Shown: piece by piece, positions 48,333 to 57,483 of the stretch | How positions within the stretch are numbered: the stretch's first letter is position 1 | How the letters are laid out: each line of letters begins with the position of its first letter | Source: UM-FILTER-33-9 sp964530235 | Lineage (GTDB): Bacteria; Patescibacteriota; Microgenomatia; UBA1406; GWC2-37-13 | Direction: 5' to 3' | DNA: 64,000 nt | Assembly (NCBI GenBank): GCA_964530235.1 | Contig: CAZGYB010000001.1 | Location: forward strand, 248,001 to 312,000 | Notes under the pieces: generated by a model | Database searches by the model: none | What the model was told of the DNA's origin: nothing | Seen by the model: the letters and a program-made list of their open reading frames with translations, nothing else | Program-made: the position numbers and the translations under genes

Positions 48333-50069
48333 ATGAAAAAAATAATCACCATTTTCTGCGTTATGAGTGTTCTGTGCGGTTTGTTATCTCCCATATATGC
48401 CAGTACTTTGGATGAGGTGACAAAAGAACTGGAGGATATGAAAAAAACATTTAATGCACTGGACAGCGCAAACAGAACAAATCAAACAACCCTTACCGAT
48501 CTTAAGAAACAACTTGAAGGGATTAAACTGAAAGTTGGTCAGATTGAGCAGGCAATTGAACGCAAAGAAAAAGAGGTTCATGACGGTGAAAAAGTACTCA
48601 CCTATCAGAAAGAACTTTTAAATGCACGAGCAAAATCGTATTATAAAAATGTCGGCAAAAATACAGTTACCCTTGTCCAGCTTCTTTTATCAGATAATCT
48701 TTCAGAGTCTTTACGCAGTTTTTTTTATGGTAAGACAGTGATTGATGAAGATCGAAGAAGCATTGTTAAAATTGTTTTGTATATAAAAGGAATTGAAGAG
48801 AAGAAAAAAGAACTGGAAGTCGAACGGAGGCAACTCGCTGTTTTGAATGCGGATATTGAGAAACAATCGGCATTTTTAACCGGAGAAGTTGAAAAAACCA
48901 ATAAGTATCTCGGTGAGTTGAAAAGTAAAATTGCCCAGCTTACCGAACAGCAGCAAGCTCTTATCGCGCAACGGCAGGCAGCTCTTAATCTTCCGCGTTC
49001 TGCAGGTGTTTCGCTTGGAGGGTGTGTTGACGACCGTAACATAGACCCTGGATTCAGTCCTGCGTTTGCGTTTTATACTTATGGTTCTGTACACCGCGTT
49101 GGTATGAATCAGTTTGGAGCATACGGAAGAGCAAAAGCAGGTCAGAATTACGAGTCTATTCTGAACGCGTACTATAACAATGTCCGGATAGAATGCAGGG
49201 ATTTTCAGAACGGAAAAATTCGGGTTCAAGGATATGGAGAGGTCCCGATTAATGATTACTTGAAGGGAATCGGTGAGATGCCGAGTTCATGGGGTGACTC
49301 CGGCGGTTATGAAGCGCTGAAGGCTCAGGTTGTTGCAGCAGCGTCATTTGCGTATGCATATACCAGCGGAGGCGGAGGAGAGATCTGTACGACGCAGGAT
49401 TGTCAGGTTTATCTTGGCGGTAATAAAGGGGGAAAATGGGAATCTGCGGTAAACGATGTCAGGTGTGGTGACAATAGTGCAAAAGTAATGGTTTCAAATG
49501 ACACTAATGAGGTTATAAAAGCATGGTACGCATCAACCCACGGTGGGTACACATGGACATCAGGAGAAATATGGGGAGGAAATAAACCATGGACAAAACA
49601 CATGCAGGATACGTCATTATCAGCGAACAGTTTTTCCGAACTGAATGAGCGTGCATGGGATAGAGAATCCCCCTGGTTTTACTGTGACTGGGGATCACGG
49701 GCCGAGTACAATAAAACCGCGTGGTTAAAACAGGATGAGGTAGCAGATATTGTTAACGCGATTTTATTGGTTCGCGCGGATTCATCAACATCAATTCATG
49801 TCGGTCAGCCAGACAAACCAACTGCTGATACCTGGGATCAAAATCGACTAAAACAAGAACTCCGGAGTCGAAACATAACACCGTTTAACTCTGTGACATC
49901 GGTTTCAATCAACGCAGATATGGGTTACGGAAAAACAAATGGCATATCATTGACCGGAGATGCTGGTTCACAGACCTTTGACGGAAAAGAGTTTAAAGAC
50001 TTTTTCAATGTCCGCGCCCCTGCGAATATTCAGATTGTCGGACCGCTCTATAATGTTGAAAGAAGGTAG
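48333..50069 (+). CDS. SpoIID/LytB-domain protein with N-terminal coiled coil
   Basis: A signal peptide (1-24, ending IYAST) precedes a long coiled coil (30-230) like those of peptidoglycan-hydrolase activators. The C-terminal half is a SpoIID domain: GYGEVPINDYLKGIGEMPSS, LKAQVVAAASFAYAYTSGGG, CQVYLGG, and STHGGYTWTSGEIWG. SpoIID proteins cut denuded glycan strands; the Glu in GEMP is the likely catalyst. The coiled coil may tether it to a division or secretion complex. Confidence 0.88.
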   Translation: MKKIITIFCVMSVLCGLLSPIYASTLDEVTKELEDMKKTFNALDSANRTNQTTLTDLKKQLEGIKLKVGQIEQAIERKEKEVHDGEKVLTYQKELLNARAKSYYKNVGKNTVTLVQLLLSDNLSESLRSFFYGKTVIDEDRRSIVKIVLYIKGIEEKKKELEVERRQLAVLNADIEKQSAFLTGEVEKTNKYLGELKSKIAQLTEQQQALIAQRQAALNLPRSAGVSLGGCVDDRNIDPGFSPAFAFYTYGSVHRVGMNQFGAYGRAKAGQNYESILNAYYNNVRIECRDFQNGKIRVQGYGEVPINDYLKGIGEMPSSWGDSGGYEALKAQVVAAASFAYAYTSGGGGEICTTQDCQVYLGGNKGGKWESAVNDVRCGDNSAKVMVSNDTNEVIKAWYASTHGGYTWTSGEIWGGNKPWTKHMQDTSLSANSFSELNERAWDRESPWFYCDWGSRAEYNKTAWLKQDEVADIVNAILLVRADSSTSIHVGQPDKPTADTWDQNRLKQELRSRNITPFNSVTSVSINADMGYGKTNGISLTGDAGSQTFDGKEFKDFFNVRAPANIQIVGPLYNVERR

Positions 50070-51060
50070 AGCTTTTATTGATGATCCATTGAATAGCAAT
50101 GCTTGCCGTGAGAACGGTTACAAAAAAACTGATCCAGCTAAACTGAATCCGGAAAAACTTCGTAAAAACGTAAATTACCAAAATATGAACAAAGTAAATA
50201 GAGTATGAATAGGTACTTAAAAAGGTAAATACTCTACGAAAGGGAGAGAATACATTTCGCTTTGCAATAAAATATAAAATAAGCACAGCAAAAACTCCGT
50301 AGGATAAGTGATATAAGTTGGGAGGATACTTATTGCTTTGGTGAAACAGGGAGTGAAAGGTGAGCGTTTGGTAGGTTTGTGAGAGAAAAAAAATAAGCCC
50401 TGAAGTCATAATGGCTAGAATGAGAAATTTTTTACTGTGTTCAAGTTCAACAAACAAAAGTGAGAACAGTACAACCAGTGACCAGGGGAGCCACATAATA
50501 TACCGGAAATAAGGAAGCGGGGTATGAGTTAAAAACAAGAGGGAACTCATAAGGCTTCCCGCAAAAAAAAGCAAAAACAAAAGCGGGTGTTTTTTTCGCA
50601 AGAATGAGAGAAACGGCATGAGAAATACAAATTCGATAAACAAAAGAACCAGCCAGTTAAAGTCGATTCCTCCCGTTACAAAGATATTTTTTAGAATATA
50701 CGATACAGTTACTTTGCTCCGTTCTGCTACAAATGCGAGGACAAGGTAGAAGATGAGAAAAATATAATACGGTGCAAGAAGTCTGGTGATCCGTTTTCTT
50801 ATGTAAGGGATAACAGTCTGTGCTGTGAGCGTAGTATCTTTTTGAAATGTGAGATATGCGGAGCAGAAAATAAACAGAGGGACTGCAAACTGGCTTAACT
50901 GGAGTAAGGTATAAGCAAGCGTGTTGTTGAGAAAGTAAACATTGGTATGGATAAGTATCATGACAAATATACCAAAACCCCGAAGGTCGTCAATAACGGT
51001 ATTGCGATTTTTCTCAAGATGATTTTGAGATACGGTATGAAGATGGGTATTCGGAGTCAT
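50005..51060 (-). CDS. Acyltransferase 3 family membrane protein
   Basis: An integral membrane O-acyltransferase of the OafA/WecH type that modifies surface sugars. Ten TM segments are visible. The hallmark start NTVIDDLRGFGIFVMILIHT (Arg and His of the active site) and the later LAPYYIFLIFYLVLAF are typical. At 351 aa it is complete. The 3' end overlaps the SpoIID gene by 65 bp on the other strand. Confidence 0.9.
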   Translation of the reverse strand: MTPNTHLHTVSQNHLEKNRNTVIDDLRGFGIFVMILIHTNVYFLNNTLAYTLLQLSQFAVPLFIFCSAYLTFQKDTTLTAQTVIPYIRKRITRLLAPYYIFLIFYLVLAFVAERSKVTVSYILKNIFVTGGIDFNWLVLLFIEFVFLMPFLSFLRKKHPLLFLLFFAGSLMSSLLFLTHTPLPYFRYIMWLPWSLVVLFSLLFVELEHSKKFLILAIMTSGLIFFLSQTYQTLTFHSLFHQSNKYPPNLYHLSYGVFAVLILYFIAKRNVFSPFRRVFTFLSTYSYSIYFVHILVIYVFTKFFRIQFSWISFFVTVLTASIAIQWIINKSSTFFQHYRAVRQSEYSQGRGH

Positions 51061-51065
51061 ACTCT

Positions 51066-51623
51066 TTATAATACTGGTTTGTACATAAATATGTGATCTA
51101 CGAATGTTCCCTTATACTTCACGCCACGGGGAAGTCTGCCGTATTCAATAAACCCCATTTTTTGATACAGTGAATAGGCAATAGGATTGTTTGAAAAAAC
51201 ACCAAGAGTTATAATTTCTAGTCCGTTAAGCAATTTAATTGCTTCATTTATTGCAGTTTTGGCAAGAAGAGAACCTATTCTGTCGTTGCGGAACGCTTGT
51301 GCAACTGTCAAACCAAAGACGCCGACGTGACTTGATACTTTATCTTCCAGGACAATATCCGCAATCCCAACGAGCAGGTTTTCATGAAAAGCCAAAATTT
51401 TTATCGCTGTTTTCTGGTGAATTTTTCTAATAAAGTCGTTGAGGTATTTTATTTCCTCATCGAGACTGAGTTGTTCACCTTGAAATCGTATGAATGTTTG
51501 TTCTGCTGAAAGCGTATTTATGTATTCAAGAAGAAGCGGTGCGTCGTTTGCGTTCGGATAGCGGAGTATTATTTTTTTTCCTGATTTGGTTTCTTCTGTT
51601 CGAATGAATGGTAGTGGGTCCAT
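51066..51623 (-). CDS. GNAT-family N-acetyltransferase
   Basis: An acetyl-CoA-dependent acyltransferase of the RimJ/RimL-like group. ILRYPNANDAPLLLEYIN opens the fold. LTVAQAFRNDRIGSLLAKTA carries the acetyl-CoA P-loop (normally RxxGxG/A, here RNDRIG), and FSNNPIAYSLYQKMGFIEYG closes it. Start at MDPLPFI (51623). Its first 33 codons overlap the end of the polymerase gene in another frame. Confidence 0.88.
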   Translation of the reverse strand: MDPLPFIRTEETKSGKKIILRYPNANDAPLLLEYINTLSAEQTFIRFQGEQLSLDEEIKYLNDFIRKIHQKTAIKILAFHENLLVGIADIVLEDKVSSHVGVFGLTVAQAFRNDRIGSLLAKTAINEAIKLLNGLEIITLGVFSNNPIAYSLYQKMGFIEYGRLPRGVKYKGTFVDHIFMYKPVL

Positions 51624-52839
51624 TCTTAAATGGTACAGTATTGTTGAGTAAAATCCCAGATAAGACTGCAGCAAGAAGCATGTTCTGTTGGAGTGTGAGT
51701 GAATAATGATCTATCATTCCTGTTGCAAGAAACGCCAAAAATGGAATAGTCATATGAGTATGTTTAAGAATTTTTACAACCGATATGATTCCAAAGACTA
51801 GGATGAAAATTCCGAATGGAATTCCTGCTTGTGCAATAAACAGCAAAAAAATGTTATGGACCGGTTGCAAAAAGAAATACGGATAACGACTTGGAAACTG
51901 CTGCTGTGCGTAAAGATATGCTCCGATACCTGTTCCCCAAAGGGGATACTGTTTAATAATCTGGAGAGAATCGAACATAAGCTCGGTTCTTTTCTGAAAA
52001 CTAAGCGGATCTGTTTTTACTGAAAAAACAAGAATAATAACCGTTCCCAGAGATAATATTTTTGCAAAAAAACAAAGCCTGCAGATTTTTTTTGAAGGTA
52101 GATAATACCAGAGAAGAAGACCGGCAAAAATGAGAAAGGTTGCTTTTGAAAAGGATAAAAAAATAATACATGCGGATAGGACTATAAATACATACCGAAA
52201 CACAATATTGGTGATACAGGTATTAGTAAGTACGAACAAGGAGAGCAAAAGGTAAAAGCCGGCAAGAGAGTTTGGATGGGAAAATGTGCCGTATGCCCGC
52301 ATAAACTCTGTTCCTTGTATACTTGCTTTTGTTATTCCGGGCATTCCAAGATGCAGGTATCGTTCGCCAAAAAAATACCAGATTCCTTGTACAGAATGTT
52401 TCGAAAGAAACTGTGCGAAAACCAATACCGTCTGAAAAAGAAGGCTGATTGCAAATGCTTTCATTATTGTATTTTGGTAGGTCTGAAACGATGACATGAT
52501 TACGATAGCGATGCTGATCATTTGAAGGAGTTTTACCGTGGAGTAAAAGGAGATAGGGGGAGACAAAGAAAAAAAGAAATTAAGAAGGAAAAAAAACATG
52601 AGAAGTATGAAAAATTTTGTTTTGACAATACGAAAAATATTTTTTCTGAAAGCGAAAATGAGGAGAACAGAAAGAATATCGGTTACGAATATTTTTAGAG
52701 CAAGATAGTCTATTCGTACTCCTGAAAGGTATGAGAACGGAAAAAAAAAGTGTTTCCCGAACTGAGTAGGGAGAAACAAGATAAATAGGAATAGTAAAGA
52801 TTGTCTAGAAAAGACTTTTTGCAGTAGTTGGTTTTTCAT
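51526..52839 (-). CDS. O-antigen ligase/polymerase (Wzy/WaaL-like)
   Basis: A polytopic membrane protein with about ten TM helices. The conserved periplasmic loop reads LHLGMPGITKASIQGTEFM, followed by RAYGTFSHPNSLAGFYLLL with the key His-Pro-Asn, and later GTGIGAYLYAQQ plus VHNIFLLFIAQAG. These match the Wzy_C region of O-antigen ligases and polymerases. It probably polymerises or ligates surface glycan. Start MKNQLLQK is chosen; the longer frame overlaps the next gene more deeply. Confidence 0.85.
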   Translation of the reverse strand: MKNQLLQKVFSRQSLLFLFILFLPTQFGKHFFFPFSYLSGVRIDYLALKIFVTDILSVLLIFAFRKNIFRIVKTKFFILLMFFFLLNFFFSLSPPISFYSTVKLLQMISIAIVIMSSFQTYQNTIMKAFAISLLFQTVLVFAQFLSKHSVQGIWYFFGERYLHLGMPGITKASIQGTEFMRAYGTFSHPNSLAGFYLLLSLFVLTNTCITNIVFRYVFIVLSACIIFLSFSKATFLIFAGLLLWYYLPSKKICRLCFFAKILSLGTVIILVFSVKTDPLSFQKRTELMFDSLQIIKQYPLWGTGIGAYLYAQQQFPSRYPYFFLQPVHNIFLLFIAQAGIPFGIFILVFGIISVVKILKHTHMTIPFLAFLATGMIDHYSLTLQQNMLLAAVLSGILLNNTVPFKNGPTTIHSNRRNQIRKKNNTPLSERKRRTASS

Positions 52840-54142
52840 CTTGGAATAATCTGACGCTTCCAAATACACCATCATATCCCGGATCAACTGAAACATTTCT
52901 GGAACGCAAAAGAGAAACAGCGTGTGCTAACTTACTTCCTCCCTTTTCTTCGAGTGTATCAAGACCGATTCTTAAGAGAATATCAAACTCGGTACCGATA
53001 GCATTGACTACTTGTTCAAATGCGCGCCCTGCTTTTACTGCAGAACCGTTGTGTATTTCCGTGAGTATTTCAAGAAGAGGAATAATAGATACAAAGGGTC
53101 GGCGCTTCTTTTTTTTATCTGCGACAAATGTAAGTCCTGCAGAGTTTTGTGCGAATACAAGATCCTCTTGTTTTAAAACTTTGTGGGATAATTGTGTAAC
53201 TCTACTTTCGACTCCGACTGTTAACGGTTGTGCGCAAACTGGACAGAGAGTCCCAAGTTTTTGTTCCTGTTCAGGATTATATTTAATGTTGCATGTCCGG
53301 TGTCCGGTCCAGTGGTATTTTCCCTCTTCGGGAAAAAACTCAATGGTATAACCAATTTTCAGCAATCCATCGGACCTCTGTTTCATTGCGTTAATAATGT
53401 CGGTATAGGAATAGTTTGAAATAGAGTTTTTATCGGGTGAATTGGATATGAAAACAGTTGCCTCCCGGCCAAGCTTTTGGCCAGAGTGCGCATCTGAAAA
53501 TGAGACGATTGAGCGTGTTTCAAGCTCTTTGATTTGCCAATTCATGGCCGGATCCGATGAGAGACCGGTTTCCACCGCATAGATAAAACGACTGTTAGAT
53601 TCGCCGAAGCACTCGGAAATTGAGTCAAAACCGGACTTTGAGCCAAAGAGAGAAAACCACGGAGTCCAGATATGCGCAGGAATGAGAAAGCAGTTCTTAT
53701 CAATCTCTAGGATCAGTTCAAGCAAATTCGCTGCGGAAATGCCCAAAATCGGCCTGCCGTCTGATGAAAGATTTGCACCTTTTTTTTTCAGTGTTGTGTT
53801 TATTTTGTCAACCGTTTGAATGGATGGAGCACATACAACTGTGTGGATTCTCCGAGTCTTTCCTCCTTGAGAGTAAATACTCGAAAGTTCAGTAGTAAGC
53901 AAAAATTTGACAGGATGTTTTTGATCGGGATGGGTTTTTTTAAGCGTATAGATGCCTTCGGACGATTCGGTAAGTTCCTGCGAAAGTGCAAGGAACCAGA
54001 GTGGATGGGTAAAGTCGCCGGTTGAAACCAGACCAATGCCTTTTTGCGATGCATGCTTTGCAATTTCAGTAAGCTCCATGCGCTGTGAAACAGCTCGTGA
54101 GTATTTTGAATGTATATGAAGATCTGCGATAATGGAAGACAT
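52805..54142 (-). CDS. Endonuclease Q-like PHP-domain nuclease
   Basis: EndoQ cuts DNA 5' of deaminated bases and abasic sites. The PHP metal site is visible: IADLHIHSKYSRAVS, STGDFTHP, LTTELSSIY, RIHTVVCAP, IPAHIWTPWFSLFG and VSFSDAHSGQKLGRE. A C-terminal zinc site (GHRTCNIKY, LCPVCAQPLT) and an HhH-like end match EndoQ and not DNA polymerase III PHP domains. At 445 aa it is complete. Start codons of this gene and the plus-strand neighbour overlap. Confidence 0.88.
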   Translation of the reverse strand: MSSIIADLHIHSKYSRAVSQRMELTEIAKHASQKGIGLVSTGDFTHPLWFLALSQELTESSEGIYTLKKTHPDQKHPVKFLLTTELSSIYSQGGKTRRIHTVVCAPSIQTVDKINTTLKKKGANLSSDGRPILGISAANLLELILEIDKNCFLIPAHIWTPWFSLFGSKSGFDSISECFGESNSRFIYAVETGLSSDPAMNWQIKELETRSIVSFSDAHSGQKLGREATVFISNSPDKNSISNYSYTDIINAMKQRSDGLLKIGYTIEFFPEEGKYHWTGHRTCNIKYNPEQEQKLGTLCPVCAQPLTVGVESRVTQLSHKVLKQEDLVFAQNSAGLTFVADKKKKRRPFVSIIPLLEILTEIHNGSAVKAGRAFEQVVNAIGTEFDILLRIGLDTLEEKGGSKLAHAVSLLRSRNVSVDPGYDGVFGSVRLFQDEKPTTAKSLF

Positions 54143-55547
54143 GAACCTATTGTATCACATCAAAAAGAGGGGTATCTTTTTGAGTCTTATCGGAACAGCA
54201 TGTTTTATTTTCTTTGCATTGAAACTGGTTTTTATTTCCTTTCGCTATGGAGATGGAAATGAGTATGTGTACATGTCGTCGCTTATCTGGAAAGGAATTC
54301 TTCCGTATCGTGACTATTTTTTTGTAGACCCGCCGGGATTGATTTTAATTCTTTCCCTTTTTTATCTGCTTCTGAAAAACTCACCGCTTTTTTTTCAGCT
54401 AGTGCCAGTGCTGTTTGAAATCGGGACCGCACTGATGCTTTGTCTTTTATTGAAGAAACACCATAATAGGTTGTATTGGCTTGCTCCTGCAGTATATTTA
54501 TCTTCATTTACGGTTTTTGCTACTTCAGATTACATTACGGGAGTATCGCTTGTTGTTTGCTTCAGCATAGCAGCATTACTATTGTGGGAGTACGAACATC
54601 CTATTTTATCCGGTCTTGCATGGGCGCTTGCGGTGTTAGTCAAACTGTATACGGTTCCGCTTTTTGCAGGTTGGTTGATTTATGTTCTGGTCTCACGACC
54701 TCTGCAAAAAAGAATGATCTTAAAAACAGTTATTACGTGTGTGCTTTTTTGTTTATTTTCGATGTTGCCATTTGCTCTCGTTTCTTTTCATAAACTTGTT
54801 TCCTATATTATTTTCTTTCATTTTCAAAGAACGGTCGGTATCGAAAAAATTCATGTTTTGATGTATTTTGTAAAACACGAGTGGCTGCTCCTTCTTATTG
54901 GAGGGGCTGGTCTTTTTACTGCAAGAAAAAAATTACTTATCGGTCCACTTGTCAGTATTACGGTGTTTTTTAGCCTGTTTCCAGATATGTACTATTTGTA
55001 CCTTAACGTGTATATGGTTTTTCTTGTTTACTTTGCGATTGAAGGGGTAAGGGTTGTGCTGGATCACGAATGGGCATGGAAACATGAGAGTCTTGGTATT
55101 CTTGCTATCATTTGTTATGTTTTTTTGATAATAAACTGGGTCGATTATGCTTCGACAGTATATACAAAAGGAAGGTTCTTGAACGCGAAAGCTATTGCCC
55201 TCTCTGTAAAAAGTCTTCCCAAACCATATTTATTATTCGGATCACATGAAGTTGTTCCGTTACTATCACTACTCAGTGGAAGAGGCATTGTTCAGCAATA
55301 CATTGACACAAATCCACAAGGTTTCGGTCAGTTCGGACAAAATAAAACAGAGATGGGAAATGCAGTTGTAAAACAAGGGGCATATATTCTTTCTCGAGTG
55401 GTTAGGCTAAAAGAGGAAAAAGTGACGGGGTATGAGGAGTTTTTTGATCGAAATCTGTTCGAATTATTTTGTAAACCGTTGATGTTTTTTCCAAGTACTT
55501 CTCAAGAACATGATACTCACCTGGGTTTGTTCGAGTGTAAAAAGTAG
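54132..55547 (+). CDS. Polytopic glycosyltransferase (GT39/GT87-like)
   Basis: About eleven TM helices are present. The first extracytoplasmic loop has YGDGNEYVYMSSLIWKGILP with the Asp/Glu pair, then YRDYFFVDPPGLILIL, typical of GT-C membrane mannosyl- or arabinosyltransferases. The C-terminal 120 residues form an external domain. It probably glycosylates cell-envelope lipids or proteins. The ATG at 54132 is 11 bp inside the divergent EndoQ start; a start at 54141 is also possible. Confidence 0.8.
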   Translation: MEDMNLLYHIKKRGIFLSLIGTACFIFFALKLVFISFRYGDGNEYVYMSSLIWKGILPYRDYFFVDPPGLILILSLFYLLLKNSPLFFQLVPVLFEIGTALMLCLLLKKHHNRLYWLAPAVYLSSFTVFATSDYITGVSLVVCFSIAALLLWEYEHPILSGLAWALAVLVKLYTVPLFAGWLIYVLVSRPLQKRMILKTVITCVLFCLFSMLPFALVSFHKLVSYIIFFHFQRTVGIEKIHVLMYFVKHEWLLLLIGGAGLFTARKKLLIGPLVSITVFFSLFPDMYYLYLNVYMVFLVYFAIEGVRVVLDHEWAWKHESLGILAIICYVFLIINWVDYASTVYTKGRFLNAKAIALSVKSLPKPYLLFGSHEVVPLLSLLSGRGIVQQYIDTNPQGFGQFGQNKTEMGNAVVKQGAYILSRVVRLKEEKVTGYEEFFDRNLFELFCKPLMFFPSTSQEHDTHLGLFECKK

Positions 55548-55565
55548 CGTGTGCTACAATGGGTT

Positions 55566-56105
55566 ATGGATTACTACACTGACACCCAGTATTTAGTAAG
55601 GGTGGATAAACAGGATAAAATTACCGGACAAGTTGAAAAGTGGGAAGCACATCGAAACGGAATACTTCACCGGGGGTATACTGCAGTACTGAAGATGAAC
55701 GATCAGGTTATTCTGCAGCAGCGAAAACACCCAGTTTTTGACAATGTTTTAGATCTTTCCTTCTCATCTCATCAGCTGTACAAAGATGGAAGCCAAGAGG
55801 ACAACTTGACTGCGGTGATGCGGGGACTTAACCGCGAGTGGTTTATTACAGAAAAAGAACTGAAAATTGTACCTGTTTTCCTTCGTAAAGTATATTACTT
55901 TGCTCGTGATACGGCAACCGGGTATATTGAACATGAAATTGACTATGTCTATTTGGTTGAGTTGCACAAAGTTCCCTCATTTTCACCGGATGTCGCATAT
56001 GGATTTAAAACCGCTCCGATTGCGAGCTTGATAAACAATCAAAACAGTTTTTCCCCCCCGTTTGCACCGTGGGTTCTTGAAATATTGAAAGAGGGGTTAT
56101 TTTGA
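55566..56105 (+). CDS. NUDIX-fold protein, isopentenyl-diphosphate isomerase-like
   Basis: KWEAHRNGILHRGYTAVLKM opens the domain as in type 1 IPP isomerases, and EHEIDYVYLVEL matches the later metal-site region. However the Nudix box (AVMRGLNREWFITEKEL) has lost several conserved Glu positions. It could be an isomerase relative, a hydrolase of unknown substrate, or inactive. The start MDYYTDTQ follows TACAAT by 5 nt. It is immediately upstream of smpB and probably cotranscribed. Confidence 0.72.
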   Translation: MDYYTDTQYLVRVDKQDKITGQVEKWEAHRNGILHRGYTAVLKMNDQVILQQRKHPVFDNVLDLSFSSHQLYKDGSQEDNLTAVMRGLNREWFITEKELKIVPVFLRKVYYFARDTATGYIEHEIDYVYLVELHKVPSFSPDVAYGFKTAPIASLINNQNSFSPPFAPWVLEILKEGLF

Positions 56106-56116
56106 TAGAACAAAGC

Positions 56117-56563
56117 ATGAAAGTATTCAACAGAAAGTTCCACCGTGAATATGAAAAACTGGAGTCATTTGAAGTGGGAATTGTATTAACCGGTCAGGAG
56201 GTGAAATCGGTAAGAAAAGAACAGATCCGGTTGGATGATGCCTTCGTAAAAATTGTCGGCAATGAAGCCTATCTTGTGAACGCGGATATTCCCCGATATG
56301 AGTTTGCGCAAATCAAAGGATATGACTCGAAAAGGACGAGAAAACTGCTGCTTCATAAAAAACAACTGCTTACCATGCAGATTAAAATTGCATCTGGAAA
56401 GTTGACGATTGCGCCAGTTTCCTGCTATAATAAGGGGCCGTATATCAAGCTCGAAGTTGCATTGGTACGCGGAAAAAAAGATACTGAAAAGCGAAGAAGA
56501 GAAAAAAGAAGAGATATTGAAATGAAGCAAGAAAGAGAAATGAAGGAGTATTTAAAAAGTTAA
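56117..56563 (+). CDS. smpB: SsrA-binding protein SmpB
   Basis: SmpB brings tmRNA to stalled ribosomes. The OB-barrel carries FNRKFHREYEKLESFEVGIV, LTGQEVKSVRKEQIRLDDAF and YNKGPYIKLEVALVRGKKD, and the basic tail KRREKRRDIEMKQEREMKEY enters the mRNA channel. The start at MKVFNRK is preferred over an upstream TTG that overlaps the stop of the NUDIX gene. The tmRNA gene starts 33 bp downstream. Confidence 0.96.
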   Translation: MKVFNRKFHREYEKLESFEVGIVLTGQEVKSVRKEQIRLDDAFVKIVGNEAYLVNADIPRYEFAQIKGYDSKRTRKLLLHKKQLLTMQIKIASGKLTIAPVSCYNKGPYIKLEVALVRGKKDTEKRRREKRRDIEMKQEREMKEYLKS

Positions 56564-56576
56564 AACAGGGACTTGT

Positions 56577-56600
56577 CCCGAGGAACGAAGTGACGAGGGG
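56577..56600. repeat. REP-like element touching the tmRNA 5' end
   Basis: CCCGAGGAACG...GACGAGGGG is an imperfect palindrome whose last GGGG is also the start of the tmRNA acceptor stem. A small GGGACTTGTCCC hairpin lies next to it at 56569-56580. Confidence 0.5.
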
Positions 56601-57047
56601 ATGTAAGGAATCGACGAGGAATCTGCACTTTTAAAAACAGTTAGAGCGCATCTATGCGGGTCCTGTTCTGCGGGACTGAAATAGAAAAAAATCAACTGCA
56701 AAAACAAATCTCCGTGAGGAGTTGGCAGATCTGAGAAGCTTCGTGCTTGAAAAAGCGGGCCTTATGCCTTCTTATCAAGCGCCAGCTATGCTTTTTGCAT
56801 AATTGGTAATTGAAGTTTCGCAGGCTCTTGTTGCGTTTTCTCCGGTTCAACGCAATAAAGGGTGAAACCAATCGGGGTAGGACGATTTGGGATATCCGGT
56901 TGCCCAGAAAGTCGACATTCATAGCCGGCATCCTGGTGCGATTTGGTTGTTTTAGCGGTCAGGATAGAGCAAAAACAATCTATCTCTAACTATAATGTTT
57001 TTAAACGTGTTTCCCCGGACCCGGGTTCAAATCCCGGCATCTCCACC
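56597..57047 (+). ncRNA. ssrA: tmRNA
   Basis: The 5' end GGGGATGTAAGGAATCGACG and the 3' end CGGGTTCAAATCCCGG then CATCTCC ACC are canonical. GGGGATG pairs with CATCTCC (one G-U) as acceptor stem, and CCGGG/CCCGG forms the T arm. The encoded end is ACC, so the final A is added later. A tag reading frame lies at 56698-56802. Position after smpB supports the call. Confidence 0.93.
56698..56802 (+). other. tmRNA tag reading frame, 34 codons
   Basis: From the resume codon GCA the frame encodes AKTNLREELADL..., continues with a helical part (RSFVLEKAGL) and ends APAMLFA before TAA. The AKTN start resembles the (A)GKTN start of the Bacillus tag. The non-polar end resembles degradation tags, but the length is about three times the usual 8-15 residues. 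Confidence 0.7.
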
Positions 57048-57104
57048 GCGTCAAACGCGGTTTCGATAGAGACCCCGTTTGAGGCGAGTCGCGTTCGACG
57101 CGAC
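57046..57104 (+). terminator. Hairpins after the tmRNA
   Basis: CCGCGT-CAA-ACGCGG followed by TTTCG (57046-57063) and GTCGCGT-TCG-ACGCGAC (57088-57104) could end the tmRNA transcript, although the T tract is short. Confidence 0.4.
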
Positions 57105-57128
57105 ACGCATTATCATATATTATTCTAA

Positions 57129-57416
57129 AATATAGAAACGTCAAACGTTTCAAATAAATACTACGTATATATTTTATATTCTCTTAAAGACCAAGGCTTA
57201 TATATTGGTTACACAGGCGATCTAAAAAAAAGACTACTTCAACATGCAAAAAAACAAGCAGTCGCTACGAAATTAAGAACACCATTTAAATTAATTCACT
57301 ACGAGTATTTTATTGACAAAAGAGATGCAAAAGCTCGGGAAAAGTATTTAAAGAGTGGTTATGGGAGAGAACAATTAAATCAGATCTTAAAAAGAACTTT
57401 TGAAAAATATCACTAA
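57129..57416 (+). pseudogene. GIY-YIG nuclease gene without a start codon
   Basis: The frame reads YYVYILYSLKDQGLYIGYTG then DLKKRLLQHAKKQ, followed by HYEYFIDKRDAKAREKYLKS and ends EKYH. It is a complete single-domain GIY-YIG (UPF0213-like) protein in all but its start: between the upstream TAA and the domain there is no ATG, GTG or TTG. It is probably a decayed paralogue of the gene at 58458. Confidence 0.7.
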
Positions 57417-57483
57417 TATAATTGCATAATTACTTTTCATAATAGAGATTTGATATAAATTTGGATACTTCTGCGGTTTCTTC

